From Phycicoccus sp. Root101 (lineage in GTDB: Bacteria; Actinomycetota; Actinomycetes; Actinomycetales; Dermatophilaceae), in NCBI RefSeq assembly GCF_001426245.1, contig NZ_LMCM01000009.1, positions 310,001 to 374,000 of the forward strand: a DNA stretch of 64,000 nt. Direction: 5' to 3'. Shown one piece after another: positions 34,939 to 43,495 of this stretch. Under the pieces are notes generated by a model. It saw only the letters and a list, made by a program, of their open reading frames with translations, was not told the DNA's origin and searched no databases. Position numbers and translations under genes: made by a program. The stretch's first letter is position 1, and the number at the start of each line of letters is the position of its first letter.

Positions 34939-35331
34939 TGCGGGGTACTCCAGGTTCAGGTGGGGAACGGGCGGGGCAAAGGAAGGGCCCTGCACACCGG
35001 CGGTGGGCGCGCGCGGGCCAAAAACCCATCGTAGCCGCTGCCGGACGTGCCACCGAACCGAGGCCGCCGGCACCGCCGGGAGGCGCCACGCGCCATACGC
35101 GCGGAGCGCCCGGCCGGACCCCGCGCGGACGGTGCGGCTATCGGTTTGGGCCGGGTGGGCACCCACGACATCTGTCACGAATCCCGGCAAAGTCTTCGGC
35201 TCACTGCCGTCATTTCTTCGTCAGGTGGCTCCGACGATGACGAATGTCACGGTTCGTCCCCCGGTGGCCGGCGAGAGTCCGACCAGGGACGGCAGCCGCC
35301 GACCTCTCCCCCCACACAGGAGAACCCACGC
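34939..35331. other. Intergenic region between tig and the S53 peptidase gene
   Basis: I see no convincing gene in these 393 bp. A minus-strand TACGAT (35033 to 35028) is a possible tig -10, giving a leader of about 85 nt. On the plus strand AGGAG precedes the peptidase start. No tRNA or conserved RNA fold was recognised; short GC-rich dyads such as GGGTG-GGC-ACCC occur near 35150. Confidence 0.5.
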
Positions 35332-36528
35332 ATGCGCAAGCAGATCCTCGCCGTCGCCCTCGCGGCCTCGGCCTCGCTCGGGCTCGCCGCGACGACGGTC
35401 ACCGCCGCCGGAGCGGCGCCGTCGGCACGCGGACACGCCACCCGTGTCTGTGCCACCCCGTCCTCCCCCACCGTCGCCGCGTGCTCGGCCGAGAAGCTGG
35501 TCGACGGCTCCGGCGCTGCCGTGAGCCCCTCGGGCAAGCCGGTGACGCCGCAGGCGATCTCCGGGAAGACCCCCGCCGACATCCAGAGCGCCTACAAGGT
35601 GACCGGGCTGTCCGCCGGTGGCCGCACCGTCGCCATCGTCGACGCCTACGGCTACCCCAACGCCGAGCGCGACCTCGGCGTCTACCGCAGCCAGTGGGGC
35701 CAGTCCGCCTGCACCACCGCGAACGGCTGCCTTCGCATCATCAACCAGACCGGCGGCACCTCGCTCCCGCGCTTCAACGCCGGCTGGGCCGGCGAGCAGG
35801 CGCTCGACCTCGACGCCGTCTCGGCCACCTGCCCCTCCTGCAAGATCGTCCTCGTCCAGGCCAACAGCGCCAGCCTTGCCGACCTCGGCGCCGCAGTGAA
35901 CACCGCCGCCAAGCAGGCCGGAGTCGCGGCGATCTCCAACAGCTACGGCGGCGGCGACCTCGCCGACAGCTCCTACGGTGCGGCCTACAACCACCCCGGC
36001 ATCGCCGTCACCGCCTCGACCGGTGACAACGGCTACCAGGGCGGCAGCTTCCCGGCCTCGTCGCACTACGTGACCGCCGTCGGTGGCACGTCCCTGTACA
36101 AGGACACCAGTGCCCGCGGCTGGAACGAGTCGGCGTGGAGCGGCGCCGGTTCGGGCTGCACCACCCTCAACGCGGCCCCGGCCGGCCAGACCTCGGCCAT
36201 GACCGCCTGCAGCGGTCGCGCCATCGCCGACGTCTCCGCGGTCGCCGACCCCAACACGGGCCTGGCCACCTACGCCCCGACCACGCAGAGCTCCTCGTCG
36301 TGGGCGCAGTACGGCGGCACCAGCCTCTCCTCGCCGATCGTCGCCTCGGTCTACGCGCTCAGCGGCAACACGGCCGGCTACGCCAACACGCTCCCGTACG
36401 CCAACCAGGCGGGCCTGTTCGACGTCACGTCGGGCTCCAACGGCACCTGCGCCTCGTGGTGCACCGCCAAGTCGGGCTGGGACGGCCCCACGGGCCTGGG
36501 CACCCCGAACGGCACGTCCGCGTTCTGA
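35332..36528 (+). CDS. Secreted S53 (sedolisin)-family serine peptidase lacking the usual pro-domain
   Basis: A 398-residue exported protein with a signal peptide (about 1-29) and the sedolisin catalytic residues: Glu155 and Asp159 or Asp161 in GWAGEQALDLDAVS, the oxyanion Asp232 in STGDNG, and Ser331 in GGTSLSSPIVAS. Between the signal peptide and the catalytic domain there are only about 50 residues, whereas classical S53 enzymes carry a pro-domain of about 170-200. Such short forms exist in actinobacteria. Paired cysteines suggest disulfides. The start is an ATG after AGGAG. A perfect hairpin follows the stop. Confidence 0.88.
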   Translation: MRKQILAVALAASASLGLAATTVTAAGAAPSARGHATRVCATPSSPTVAACSAEKLVDGSGAAVSPSGKPVTPQAISGKTPADIQSAYKVTGLSAGGRTVAIVDAYGYPNAERDLGVYRSQWGQSACTTANGCLRIINQTGGTSLPRFNAGWAGEQALDLDAVSATCPSCKIVLVQANSASLADLGAAVNTAAKQAGVAAISNSYGGGDLADSSYGAAYNHPGIAVTASTGDNGYQGGSFPASSHYVTAVGGTSLYKDTSARGWNESAWSGAGSGCTTLNAAPAGQTSAMTACSGRAIADVSAVADPNTGLATYAPTTQSSSSWAQYGGTSLSSPIVASVYALSGNTAGYANTLPYANQAGLFDVTSGSNGTCASWCTAKSGWDGPTGLGTPNGTSAF

Positions 36529-36543
36529 TCCACCTGCACCACC

Positions 36544-36577
36544 GACGGTCCCCGAGGCACGTGCCTCGGGGACCGTC
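36544..36577 (+). terminator. Terminator after the S53 peptidase gene
   Basis: A fully palindromic 34-nt element (17-bp arms beginning GACGGTCCCCGAGGCA), 15 nt after the stop. Confidence 0.8.
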
Positions 36578-36611
36578 GTCCGTCCGTCGGGCAGGACCGC
36601 GCGGGCCCACC

Positions 36612-36617
36612 TAGGTT
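36612..36617 (+). promoter_or_regulatory. Putative -10 of the FAD oxidoreductase gene
   Basis: TAGGTT, 6 nt before the ATG with no ribosome site: leaderless type. Confidence 0.6.
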
Positions 36618-36623
36618 TGAACC

Positions 36624-38045
36624 ATGAGCAGCGAGCAGCAGCCCCTGGAGTTCGACGTCGTCGTCATCGGTGCAGGGCCGGTCGGCGAGAACGTCGCCGA
36701 CCGCACACACAAGGCCGGCCTGACCGTGGCGATCGTCGAGAAGCACCTGGTCGGTGGCGAGTGCAGCTTCTACGCCTGCTCCCCCAGCAAGGCGCTCCTT
36801 CGGCCGATCCACGCGACGCGGGCCTCCCAGCGCGTGCAGGGGTCGGACGGCGCGCACCTCGACCCCCAGGGCGTCCTCGACCGCCGCGACTCCTGGATCA
36901 ACCACCTCGACGACAGCGGCCAGGTCGGCTGGCTCGACCACGTCGGCATCACCCTCCTGCGGGGCGAGGGCCGTCTCACCGGCAGCAAGGCCCTGGAGGT
37001 GGACGGCCGGGAGGTGCGTGCCCGCCATGCGGTCGTCCTCGCGACCGGCACGACGCCCGCCATGCCCCCGATCCCGGGGTTGCGCGAGGCGAAGCCGTGG
37101 ACCAACCGGGAGGCGACCACGACGCGGCGCATCCCCGAACGTCTCGCCGTCCTCGGCGGCGGGGTCGTGGCCTGCGAGCTCGCCCAGGTCTTCCAGGCGC
37201 TGGGCTCCGCAGTGACCGTGGTCGAGCAGGCGCCCGGGCTCCTGGGTCGCAACGAGGAGTTCGCGGGCACGGCGGTCGAGGAGGCCCTGCGGCGTGACGG
37301 CGTCGACGTGCGCACCGGCACCAAGGCGGAGGAGGTCTCCCGGCTCGGTCCCACCGGCGAGGTGACCGTCCACCTCGAGGGAGGCGGAACCGTCGTGGCC
37401 GACGAGCTGCTCGTCGCCGTGGGGCGCACCCCGGCCACGCACGGGCTGGGACTGGACTCCGTCGGCGCCGAGCTCACCGAGGCCGGCTACGTCTCGGTCA
37501 CCGAGCGCATGGAGGTCGAGGGGCTCTCGGACGAGACGCCTTGGCTGTATGCCGTGGGTGACGTCAACGGCATCGCCCTCCTCACCCACATGGGCAAGTA
37601 CCAGGCCCGCGCCTGTGGTGACCTCATCGGCGCCCGCGCCGCGGGTCACGAGCCCGACGCGGGGAAGACGACGCCGTGGGCGGACGACCTCGGCTCCCCC
37701 CAGGTCGTCTTCACCGACCCCGAGGTCGCGGCGGCCGGCCTCACCGAGGCGCAGGCCCGCGAGCGCGGGCTGAACATCCGCGTCGTCGACCTGCCGATGG
37801 ACAAGGCGTCCGGGTCGGGCCTGCAGGCCGAGGGATACCAGGGGCAGGCGCGGATCGTCGTCGACGAGGACGCGGGGGTGCTCGTCGGGGCGACCTTCGT
37901 CGGCCAGGACGTCGCCGAGCTCATCCACCCCGCGACCGTCGCCATCGTCGGCAAGGTGCCGCTCACCACGCTCTGGCACGCGGTCCCCTCCTACCCCACG
38001 ATGAGTGAGATCTGGTTGCGGCTGCTCGAGGAGTACGGCCTCTGA
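36624..38045 (+). CDS. FAD/NAD(P)-dependent pyridine nucleotide-disulfide oxidoreductase
   Basis: A 473-residue flavoenzyme of the dihydrolipoamide dehydrogenase/mercuric reductase superfamily. The FAD-binding GAGPVGENVA is near residue 16, with redox cysteines Cys47 and Cys52 in GGECSFYACSPSKA. The NAD(P)-binding GGGVVACELAQ is near residue 178. VGDV (about 313) and a C-terminal dimerisation domain with HAVPSYPTMSE supply the active-site His. The spacing is family-like but the intervening residues (SFYA) differ from the CVNVGC of true lipoamide dehydrogenases, so the substrate is open. It stands alone. Confidence 0.88.
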   Translation: MSSEQQPLEFDVVVIGAGPVGENVADRTHKAGLTVAIVEKHLVGGECSFYACSPSKALLRPIHATRASQRVQGSDGAHLDPQGVLDRRDSWINHLDDSGQVGWLDHVGITLLRGEGRLTGSKALEVDGREVRARHAVVLATGTTPAMPPIPGLREAKPWTNREATTTRRIPERLAVLGGGVVACELAQVFQALGSAVTVVEQAPGLLGRNEEFAGTAVEEALRRDGVDVRTGTKAEEVSRLGPTGEVTVHLEGGGTVVADELLVAVGRTPATHGLGLDSVGAELTEAGYVSVTERMEVEGLSDETPWLYAVGDVNGIALLTHMGKYQARACGDLIGARAAGHEPDAGKTTPWADDLGSPQVVFTDPEVAAAGLTEAQARERGLNIRVVDLPMDKASGSGLQAEGYQGQARIVVDEDAGVLVGATFVGQDVAELIHPATVAIVGKVPLTTLWHAVPSYPTMSEIWLRLLEEYGL

Positions 38046-38209
38046 GCGGATCCGCGCGGTGGCGTGCCCACGCCGCTCCACGGTCCGCCCAGCACGGATC
38101 GACGGGGGAAGTGTCCGAAAGATGCGTCTTCGGTACCAGCCACTGACGTCCCTGCGCGGGTAGCGTCCGCCGGAGCCCCCACGGGGGGAAGGTCTGCGAA
38201 GGGAACCCC

Positions 38210-39163
38210 ATGCGAGTCCGCACCCCGCTCCGCCTCGGCGTTCTGGCAGCAGCTGCCGTGCTGCTGCTCGGCACCGGATCTGCCAGCTCCGTCAGCGCCT
38301 CACCGGGCGGCACCTCACCCGGTGCCGCCTCCTGCTCCTCCGACGCCTCCAGCGCCGCGCGCGTCATCAAGGGCGCGACGGCCAAGGAGCCTGAGCTCTA
38401 CCCCAAGAACGAGGCCAACGCCTACGGCGTCCTCAAGGACCTGCCGAGCCTCGCGAACGGCAGCGTCCGGATCCCGACGGTCTTCCACATGATCGGCGAG
38501 GACGCGTTCACCGCCGCCGAGAAGCAGCGCTGGAACACCCTCATCGCCGCTCAGATGAAGGTCCTCAACGACTCCTACTCCGGCGCCACCGCCGCGGACG
38601 CGGCGAACACCCCGTTCCGCTTCGACCTCACCCAGACCACCTGGACGGTCAACCCTGCGTGGTACACCGTGGTCCCCGGCAAGAACGAGCGCGACATGAA
38701 GAAGTCGCTCTACACCGGAGACGCACGCACCCTCAACGTGTACGCCGCTGACATCGGTGGCGGCCTGCTCGGGTGGGCCTACTTCCCCAAGGGCTACAAC
38801 AACGGCCGGGACTTCATCGACGGCGTCGTCATGCTCGACGAGTCCATGCCCGGCGGGACCGCGGGCAAGTACGCGCTCGGCGACACCCTCACCCACGAGG
38901 TCGGTCACTGGCTGATGCTCGAGCACACCTTCGCCCACGGCTGCGCGGCCAGCGGTGACTACGTGGCCGACACCCCCCGCGAGGCGATGCCGCAGTTCGA
39001 CTGCCCGACCGGGGCGGACACCTGCACCGCGCCGGGCCTCGACCCGATCCACAACTTCATGGACTACACGCAGGACTCCTGCATGAACATGTTCACCCGG
39101 GGCCAGTCGGACCGGATGAGCGATGCGTGGCAGCAGTTCCGCGCAGGCGGCGGCAAGAGCTGA
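38210..39163 (+). CDS. Secreted zinc metalloprotease, M43 (pappalysin)-like
   Basis: A 317-residue exported protease. After a signal peptide (about 1-30) and a region of about 50 residues comes a metzincin domain. The zinc site HEVGHWLMLEH has His229, Glu230, His233 and His239, and the Met-turn is FMDYTQDSCM near residue 283. Four or more cysteines in the second half match M43B enzymes. The ATG follows GAAGGGA. A hairpin ends the gene. It is likely an extracellular protein degrader. Confidence 0.9.
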   Translation: MRVRTPLRLGVLAAAAVLLLGTGSASSVSASPGGTSPGAASCSSDASSAARVIKGATAKEPELYPKNEANAYGVLKDLPSLANGSVRIPTVFHMIGEDAFTAAEKQRWNTLIAAQMKVLNDSYSGATAADAANTPFRFDLTQTTWTVNPAWYTVVPGKNERDMKKSLYTGDARTLNVYAADIGGGLLGWAYFPKGYNNGRDFIDGVVMLDESMPGGTAGKYALGDTLTHEVGHWLMLEHTFAHGCAASGDYVADTPREAMPQFDCPTGADTCTAPGLDPIHNFMDYTQDSCMNMFTRGQSDRMSDAWQQFRAGGGKS

Positions 39164-39184
39164 CCTCTCCCCTCCGGCACGACG

Positions 39185-39211
39185 AAGGGCCCCACCACCG
39201 GTGGGGCCCTT
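39185..39211 (+). terminator. Terminator after the M43 protease gene
   Basis: AAGGGCCCCACC and GGTGGGGCCCTT (12 bp, perfect) around a 3-nt loop, followed by a few T and C. It also lies just downstream of the leftward tRNA-Gly. Confidence 0.8.
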
Positions 39212-39217
39212 CTGCTG

Positions 39218-39288
39218 AGCGGGCGACGAGAATCGAACTCGCGTAGCTAGTTTGGAAGACTAGGGCTCTACCATTGAGCTACGCCCGC
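39218..39288 (-). tRNA. tRNA-Gly (TCC)
   Basis: A 71-nt cloverleaf read leftward. The acceptor GCGGGCG pairs with CGCCCGC and the discriminator is T. The D-arm is GCTC-AATGGTA-GAGC and the T-loop is TTCGATT. The anticodon loop CTTCCAA gives TCC. CCA is not encoded. Confidence 0.96.
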
Positions 39289-39379
39289 GTGGACCGGGAC
39301 AGCCCCTCGGAGGCGCTGCAGATCCGAGGCGTTAGCCTAATGCCCGCGATCGTGTGAGCCGAAATCGGCTCGCCGTCCA

Positions 39380-39453
39380 CGGGGTATGGCGCAGCTTGGT
39401 AGCGCGTCCGCTTTGGGAGCGGAAGGCCGCCGGTTCGAATCCGGCTACCCCGA
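39380..39453 (+). tRNA. tRNA-Pro (TGG)
   Basis: A 74-nt cloverleaf. The acceptor CGGGGTA pairs with TACCCCG and the discriminator is A. The anticodon stem is TCCGC/GCGGA and loop TTTGGGA gives TGG. The T-arm is GCCGG-TTCGAAT-CCGGC. CCA is not encoded. The 3' end is repeated 128 bp downstream. Confidence 0.96.
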
Positions 39454-39581
39454 CGAACGGCCAAGCTTGCGCAGGCCGTCGGCGGGGGTGCCGGATGACG
39501 GGAGCCGGAGCGCACGGGCGACGAAGGAGCCCGGACGCGACGGCGGCGTCCGGACCCGACGGCGGCGTCCGGCTACCCCGA
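39440..39581 (+). repeat. Direct repeat of the tRNA-Pro 3' end (possible att remnant)
   Basis: TCCGGCTACCCCGA, the last 14 nt of tRNA-Pro (39440-39453), recurs at 39568-39581. Between them is a second direct repeat, GACGGCGGCGTCCGG at 39539-39553 and 39558-39572. A copy of a tRNA 3' end beside the tRNA is what an integrase-mediated insertion leaves, but no integrase is present in the 114 bp between. Confidence 0.5.
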
Positions 39582-39645
39582 GACCCGAGACAGCAGGACC
39601 ACTCGACACCTGACCCCGCGACCGGAGTCATCAGGGTGCTGGCCG

Positions 39646-40314
39646 TCAGTCGAGCAGGACGGCCCGGAACTCCGTGGTCGACCTTCCGGCGCGGTGCCCC
39701 TTCTCCTCGAACCCGTCGGTGGGCCGCCAGTCCGGCCGCTCGCCCTCCGTCACCTCGAACCGCGCGTCCGCGCCGAGCTCCGCGCGGGCGTGGGCGGCGT
39801 GCACGGGGTGGTCGGTGGCCACGAGGAGGTGCCCGCCGGGCACGAGGCGGGAGGCAACCAGGTCGAGGTTGTATGGCGCGAGGAAGCGCCGCTTCACGTG
39901 CTTGCCCTTGGGCCAGGGGTCGGGGAAGAACAGGTGCACGGCCGTGAGCGTGTCGGGGAGCAGTCGTTCCTCGAGCAGCTGGACCGCGTCGCCGCGGTGC
40001 ATCCAGAGGTTGCCCACGCCCCTGCGTTCGGCCTCGGCCAGCATGCGGGCGAGCGCGGGGGTGAACACGTCGACGGCCAAGAGGTCGTGCTCGGGGTGGG
40101 CGGCGGCATACGCCAGCGCGGCCGCGCCGTGGCCGCAGCCGATCTCGAGGACGACGGGGGCCGTGCGCCCGAACGCGGTGGCCGGGTCGAGGACGCCCTC
40201 GGGGATCCCGTGGAGGGGCACGAGCCGCTCGAGCCGGTCCAGGGTGAGGGCGGACAGCCGGCCGCGGCGAGCGCCGTACGACCGGACCCGGCCGGTGTCG
40301 CGCATGGGCTCCAT
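39646..40314 (-). CDS. trmB: tRNA (guanine-N7-)-methyltransferase TrmB
   Basis: Methylates G46 in the variable loop of tRNAs using S-adenosylmethionine. The 222-residue product has the SAM-binding motif LEIGCGHGAA near residue 56 and the TrmB signature FFPDPWPKGKHVKRR near residue 129. An alternative ATG lies three codons later. It stands next to two tRNA genes but is not co-transcribed with them. Confidence 0.94.
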   Translation of the reverse strand: MEPMRDTGRVRSYGARRGRLSALTLDRLERLVPLHGIPEGVLDPATAFGRTAPVVLEIGCGHGAAALAYAAAHPEHDLLAVDVFTPALARMLAEAERRGVGNLWMHRGDAVQLLEERLLPDTLTAVHLFFPDPWPKGKHVKRRFLAPYNLDLVASRLVPGGHLLVATDHPVHAAHARAELGADARFEVTEGERPDWRPTDGFEEKGHRAGRSTTEFRAVLLD

Positions 40315-40404
40315 GGGTCCAGCCTAGGAGGACCGGCGGCGCGGCCGGGATCGGGGCACGGACCGAGGGACGGGACGCTGGCGATAACTGTTGCTTATGT
40401 GATC

Positions 40405-40410
40405 CATAAT
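40405..40410 (+). promoter_or_regulatory. Putative -10 of the DUF4395 gene
   Basis: CATAAT, 6 nt before the ATG with no ribosome site: leaderless type. Confidence 0.5.
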
Positions 40411-40416
40411 GTGTCC

Positions 40417-40920
40417 ATGCGCATCTCCCGCTTCCCCAACATCGTCGACGAGATCGCCGTGCGCCTCATCGCCGGAGTCGTCCTCGTGCTCGCCGTGGTC
40501 GCCCTGGCCACGCAGCAGTGGTGGCTCTACGGCGTCCTCGCCGTGGACTTCGTGCTCCGTACCGGGTGGGGGCCGTCGGCCAGCCCGATCGCGCAGCTCG
40601 TCCGCCGCGTCATCCGGCCCCGGGTGGCGACGCCGCCGCGCTGGACCGCAGGACCGCCCAAGCGGTTCGCGGCGGCGATCGGGGCCGTGTTCACCGTGGC
40701 AGCCACCGTCCTGTGGCTCACCGGAGCCATCGTCCCTGTGGTCGTCATCGGCGTGGTCATGGTGGTCTTCCCGGCGCTGGAGTCGCTGGCCGGCGTCTGC
40801 GTCGGGTGCATCGTCTTCGGCTGGCTGATGCGGCTGGGGATCATCCCGGAGTCGATCTGCGTCGAGTGCGCCGACATCAGCAAGCGCGCCGCCCAGCGCC
40901 GGGCAGCCTCCCCGGCCTGA
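40417..40920 (+). CDS. DUF4395 family membrane protein
   Basis: A 167-residue protein with four hydrophobic helices and the conserved CVGC pair in the last one (about residue 130). A second Cys pair, CVEC, occurs near residue 149. DUF4395 proteins often neighbour thioredoxin or sulfurtransferase genes and may handle thiols or sulfur at the membrane. No such partner adjoins here. The start is inferred from the leaderless promoter; a GTG two codons earlier is possible. Confidence 0.8.
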   Translation: MRISRFPNIVDEIAVRLIAGVVLVLAVVALATQQWWLYGVLAVDFVLRTGWGPSASPIAQLVRRVIRPRVATPPRWTAGPPKRFAAAIGAVFTVAATVLWLTGAIVPVVVIGVVMVVFPALESLAGVCVGCIVFGWLMRLGIIPESICVECADISKRAAQRRAASPA

Positions 40921-40951
40921 ACGGACGGAGCGGTCCGGGCGGTCTGAGCGG

Positions 40952-42046
40952 TCAGCGGCGCCAGACCAGGACCGCAGCCCGGTCGTCGGTCTCGCCGGCC
41001 CGGGCCGCGGCGCACATCTTCGCCGCCATCCCCTCGAACCCGCGCCCGATCATCTGCTCGGCCGTCCCGAGCATGCGGTCGATGCCGTCGCGCAGGTCGC
41101 GGTTGCGCACCTCGATGACCCCGTCGGTGTAGAGCAGCAGGGCGTCACCGCGGCGCAGCGTGCCCCGCACGCGCGGGAAGCCGACGGCGTCCGTGACCCC
41201 GAGCACCGGGCCCTCGTCCCCCTCGAGGACCTTCCAGCGCCCCGAACCCGCGGAGAACCTCACGGCCGGGGGGTGGCCCGCCGAGGCGAGGCTGTACTCC
41301 CCCGTCTCGAGGTTGATCCAGGCGTGCGCTGCGCTCGCGAACCCCTCGTCCCACTGCTGGCGCAGGAGGTAGGAGTTCGCGGCCGTCAGGAACTGGTCGT
41401 AGGGCAGCGACCCGAGCAGGCCGCCGAACGCGCCGGACAGCAGCAGCGACCGGGTGCCGGCTGCGATGCCCTTGCCGGAGACGTCGACGAGCGCCAGCTC
41501 GAGGATGTCGTCGGACTTGTTGGTCACGAGGAAGTCACCGGAGAACGAGTCGCCGTAGGCCGACAGGACCGACAGCTCGGCGCCCCAGCCCGGCGGCATG
41601 GGCGGCAGCTCTCCCTGGGTCCTCAGCCGGTCACGCAGGTCGACCAGCATGGTCTCGCCCAGGTTGCCCTGGACCCCGAGCCGGGCCCGGGACGCAGCGA
41701 CCCAGAACATGATCACCATGACGATGACGAGGACGGTGTAGGCGCCGTAGTAGGGCGGACCACCACCCCGACTGACGAGCGTCAGCGCAGCGGTGAGGAG
41801 CACGAGCGCATCACCCGCCGCGAGGACGCGGGGAGCCAGGAAGAGACCGGCGAGAACGGCGACGAGGACGTAGCCAGAGAACGGGATCGAGGTCCCGATC
41901 CTGGCCATCGCCCAGAACAGCAGGAGGTCGGCGACGACGAGCAGCGCGAACGTGCTGCCGGTCCCCCACCGGCCGAAACGGCTCCGGGTCCGCTGGAAGC
42001 GCGTCATGAGGGAACGACGCGCGAGGACCGACCTGCCAACGTCCAC
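40952..42046 (-). CDS. SpoIIE-type PP2C serine phosphatase, membrane-anchored
   Basis: Signalling phosphatase likely acting on an anti-anti-sigma-type protein. The 364-residue product has four hydrophobic helices in the first 130 residues and then a PP2C/SpoIIE domain with the metal-binding motifs DVSGKGIAAG, SAGHPP and LLLYTDGVIE. A GTG start behind GAAGGAA is chosen; the ATG 13 codons later has no ribosome site. No sensor (GAF/PAS) domain is seen, so the membrane part may be the input. No anti-sigma kinase adjoins. Confidence 0.85.
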   Translation of the reverse strand: MDVGRSVLARRSLMTRFQRTRSRFGRWGTGSTFALLVVADLLLFWAMARIGTSIPFSGYVLVAVLAGLFLAPRVLAAGDALVLLTAALTLVSRGGGPPYYGAYTVLVIVMVIMFWVAASRARLGVQGNLGETMLVDLRDRLRTQGELPPMPPGWGAELSVLSAYGDSFSGDFLVTNKSDDILELALVDVSGKGIAAGTRSLLLSGAFGGLLGSLPYDQFLTAANSYLLRQQWDEGFASAAHAWINLETGEYSLASAGHPPAVRFSAGSGRWKVLEGDEGPVLGVTDAVGFPRVRGTLRRGDALLLYTDGVIEVRNRDLRDGIDRMLGTAEQMIGRGFEGMAAKMCAAARAGETDDRAAVLVWRR

Positions 42047-42179
42047 CAGTGCGAGTTCCTTCGGGCCGGTCGGGGGTGCAGGGCACCCCGAAGGGTCATT
42101 GGGGGCGGACTGGCCCCGTCTCCAGCCCTGCCTCAGCAGCCTAGTGGGCTGACCTCGTCGGGGCCGAGAAATCCACAGA

Positions 42180-42647
42180 TCACGGCTGGTCGGGCAGCGT
42201 CCCGTCCTGCTCGTAGGCACTGACCATGTCGATGCGACGCGCGTGTCGCTCCGCGCCCGAGAACGGCGTCGCGAGGAACGTCCGCACCATCGCCTTGGCC
42301 TCGTCCACCGTGTTCATCCGACCACCGATGGAGATGACCTGCGCGTTGTTGTGCTCACGCGCGAGCTGGGCCAGCTCCTCGTTGTAGCAGAGCGCGGCGC
42401 GGATGCCGGTGACCTTGTTGGCGGCCATCTGCTCGCCGTTGCCCGAGCCACCGAGCACCACACCGAGCGAGTCCGCATCGGCGGCGACGGCCCGGGCGGC
42501 GCGCAGCACGAACACCGGGTAGTCGTCCTCCGCGTCATAGGTGTGCGGACCGTGGTTGGTGACCTCGTGGCCCTCGGCCTCGAGGAACGCGACGAGCTCA
42601 CCCAGCAGCTCGTATGCGGCGTGGTCGCCGCCGATGTGGACGCGCAT
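42180..42647 (-). CDS. rpiB: Ribose-5-phosphate isomerase B
   Basis: Interconverts ribose 5-phosphate and ribulose 5-phosphate. The 155-residue RpiB/LacA-fold enzyme has IGGDHAAYELLGELVAFL at the N-terminus and SGNGEQMAANK, in which Glu72 takes the place of the catalytic Cys of the E. coli type, as in M. tuberculosis RpiB. It follows the Rv2466c-like gene by 10 nt on the same strand, the order found in mycobacteria (Rv2466c-Rv2465c). The ATG is preceded by GAGAGG. Confidence 0.93.
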   Translation of the reverse strand: MRVHIGGDHAAYELLGELVAFLEAEGHEVTNHGPHTYDAEDDYPVFVLRAARAVAADADSLGVVLGGSGNGEQMAANKVTGIRAALCYNEELAQLAREHNNAQVISIGGRMNTVDEAKAMVRTFLATPFSGAERHARRIDMVSAYEQDGTLPDQP

Positions 42648-42657
42648 CGCAGGCCTC

Positions 42658-43284
42658 TCAGTCGAAGATGGGGCCGACGGTGCGGCTGCGCTTGAGCTCG
42701 AAGAAGCCGGGCGTGCCGGCGACGAGCACGCAGCCGTCCCACAGCTTCGCAGCGGCCTCACCCTTGGGCGCCGGGCTCACGACCGGGCCGAAGAAGGCGA
42801 CCCCGTCGACCGCGATGACCGGGGTGCCCACGTCGTCACCCACGAGGTCGATGCCGCGCTGGTGGCTGGCCTTGAGGCGGTCGTCGTGCGCGTCCGTGTC
42901 GGCGAACTCGGCGAGCTCGACCGGCAGGCCGACCTCCTCGAGCGCCGGCACGATCACCTTGGCGTAGTCCTTCTCCCCACCGAGGTGGATGCGGGTGCCC
43001 ATGGCGTCGTAGAGGGGCTTGATGACCTTGTCGCCGTGCTCGGCCGCCGCGGCGAGGATGACGCGGACGGGGCCCCAGGCGCGGTCCATCATCTCGCGGT
43101 ACTGCTCGGGCAGGTCGCGTCCCTCGTTGAGGACGGCCAGGCTCATGACCGACCAGGTCACGTCCACCGGGCGGACCTTCTCGACCTCCATCATCCAGCG
43201 CGAGGTCATCCAGGCCCACGGACAGAGCGGGTCGAACCAGAACTCGGCGGAGGTACGGGTCTGGGCAGCGTCGGAAGCAGTCAC
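42658..43284 (-). CDS. Mycothiol-dependent nitroreductase/disulfide reductase, Rv2466c-like (DsbA fold)
   Basis: A cytoplasmic thioredoxin-fold enzyme of the mycothiol system. The 208-residue product has the active site DPLCPWAW (Cys21-Pro-Trp-Ala24), GTPVIAVDG with the cis-Pro, and the conserved C-terminus FFELKRSRTVGPIFD. In M. tuberculosis the site is CPWC; here the second Cys is Ala, so a monothiol mechanism with mycothiol is likely. The start is GTG. It forms a two-gene operon with rpiB and diverges from pepN. Confidence 0.9.
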   Translation of the reverse strand: MTASDAAQTRTSAEFWFDPLCPWAWMTSRWMMEVEKVRPVDVTWSVMSLAVLNEGRDLPEQYREMMDRAWGPVRVILAAAAEHGDKVIKPLYDAMGTRIHLGGEKDYAKVIVPALEEVGLPVELAEFADTDAHDDRLKASHQRGIDLVGDDVGTPVIAVDGVAFFGPVVSPAPKGEAAAKLWDGCVLVAGTPGFFELKRSRTVGPIFD

Positions 43285-43495
43285 CTGACCAATCCTGCCA
43301 CTGCCCCCGCGCCGACCGCACCCGAGGCCCGGAGGAACGCTCCGGGGCCGGGCTGGTTGACGTCACGGCAACCTGACCGGGGCCGCGACGCGGACCCGGG
43401 AGGCGACGCGGCGCCATACCCACCGTTGCGGGAACACCCCTCCGCGCGTGCGAGGATTGGCGCCGAAACGTGGACCAACCCCTGCAGGAGATTCA

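Noticed and set aside
34956-35171. A 71-codon minus-strand open frame between tig and the S53 gene
   Set aside because: Arg/Pro-rich, no ribosome site, and it covers the probable tig promoter.
39279-39645. Open frames across the two tRNA genes on both strands, including one reading VAGFEPAAFRSQSG
   Set aside because: These are the well-known false translations of tRNA genes and their flanks; the cloverleaves explain the sequence.
39454-39645. A third tRNA or tRNA fragment gene after tRNA-Pro
   Set aside because: Only 14 nt of the tRNA 3' end recur; no D-arm or anticodon arm can be formed.
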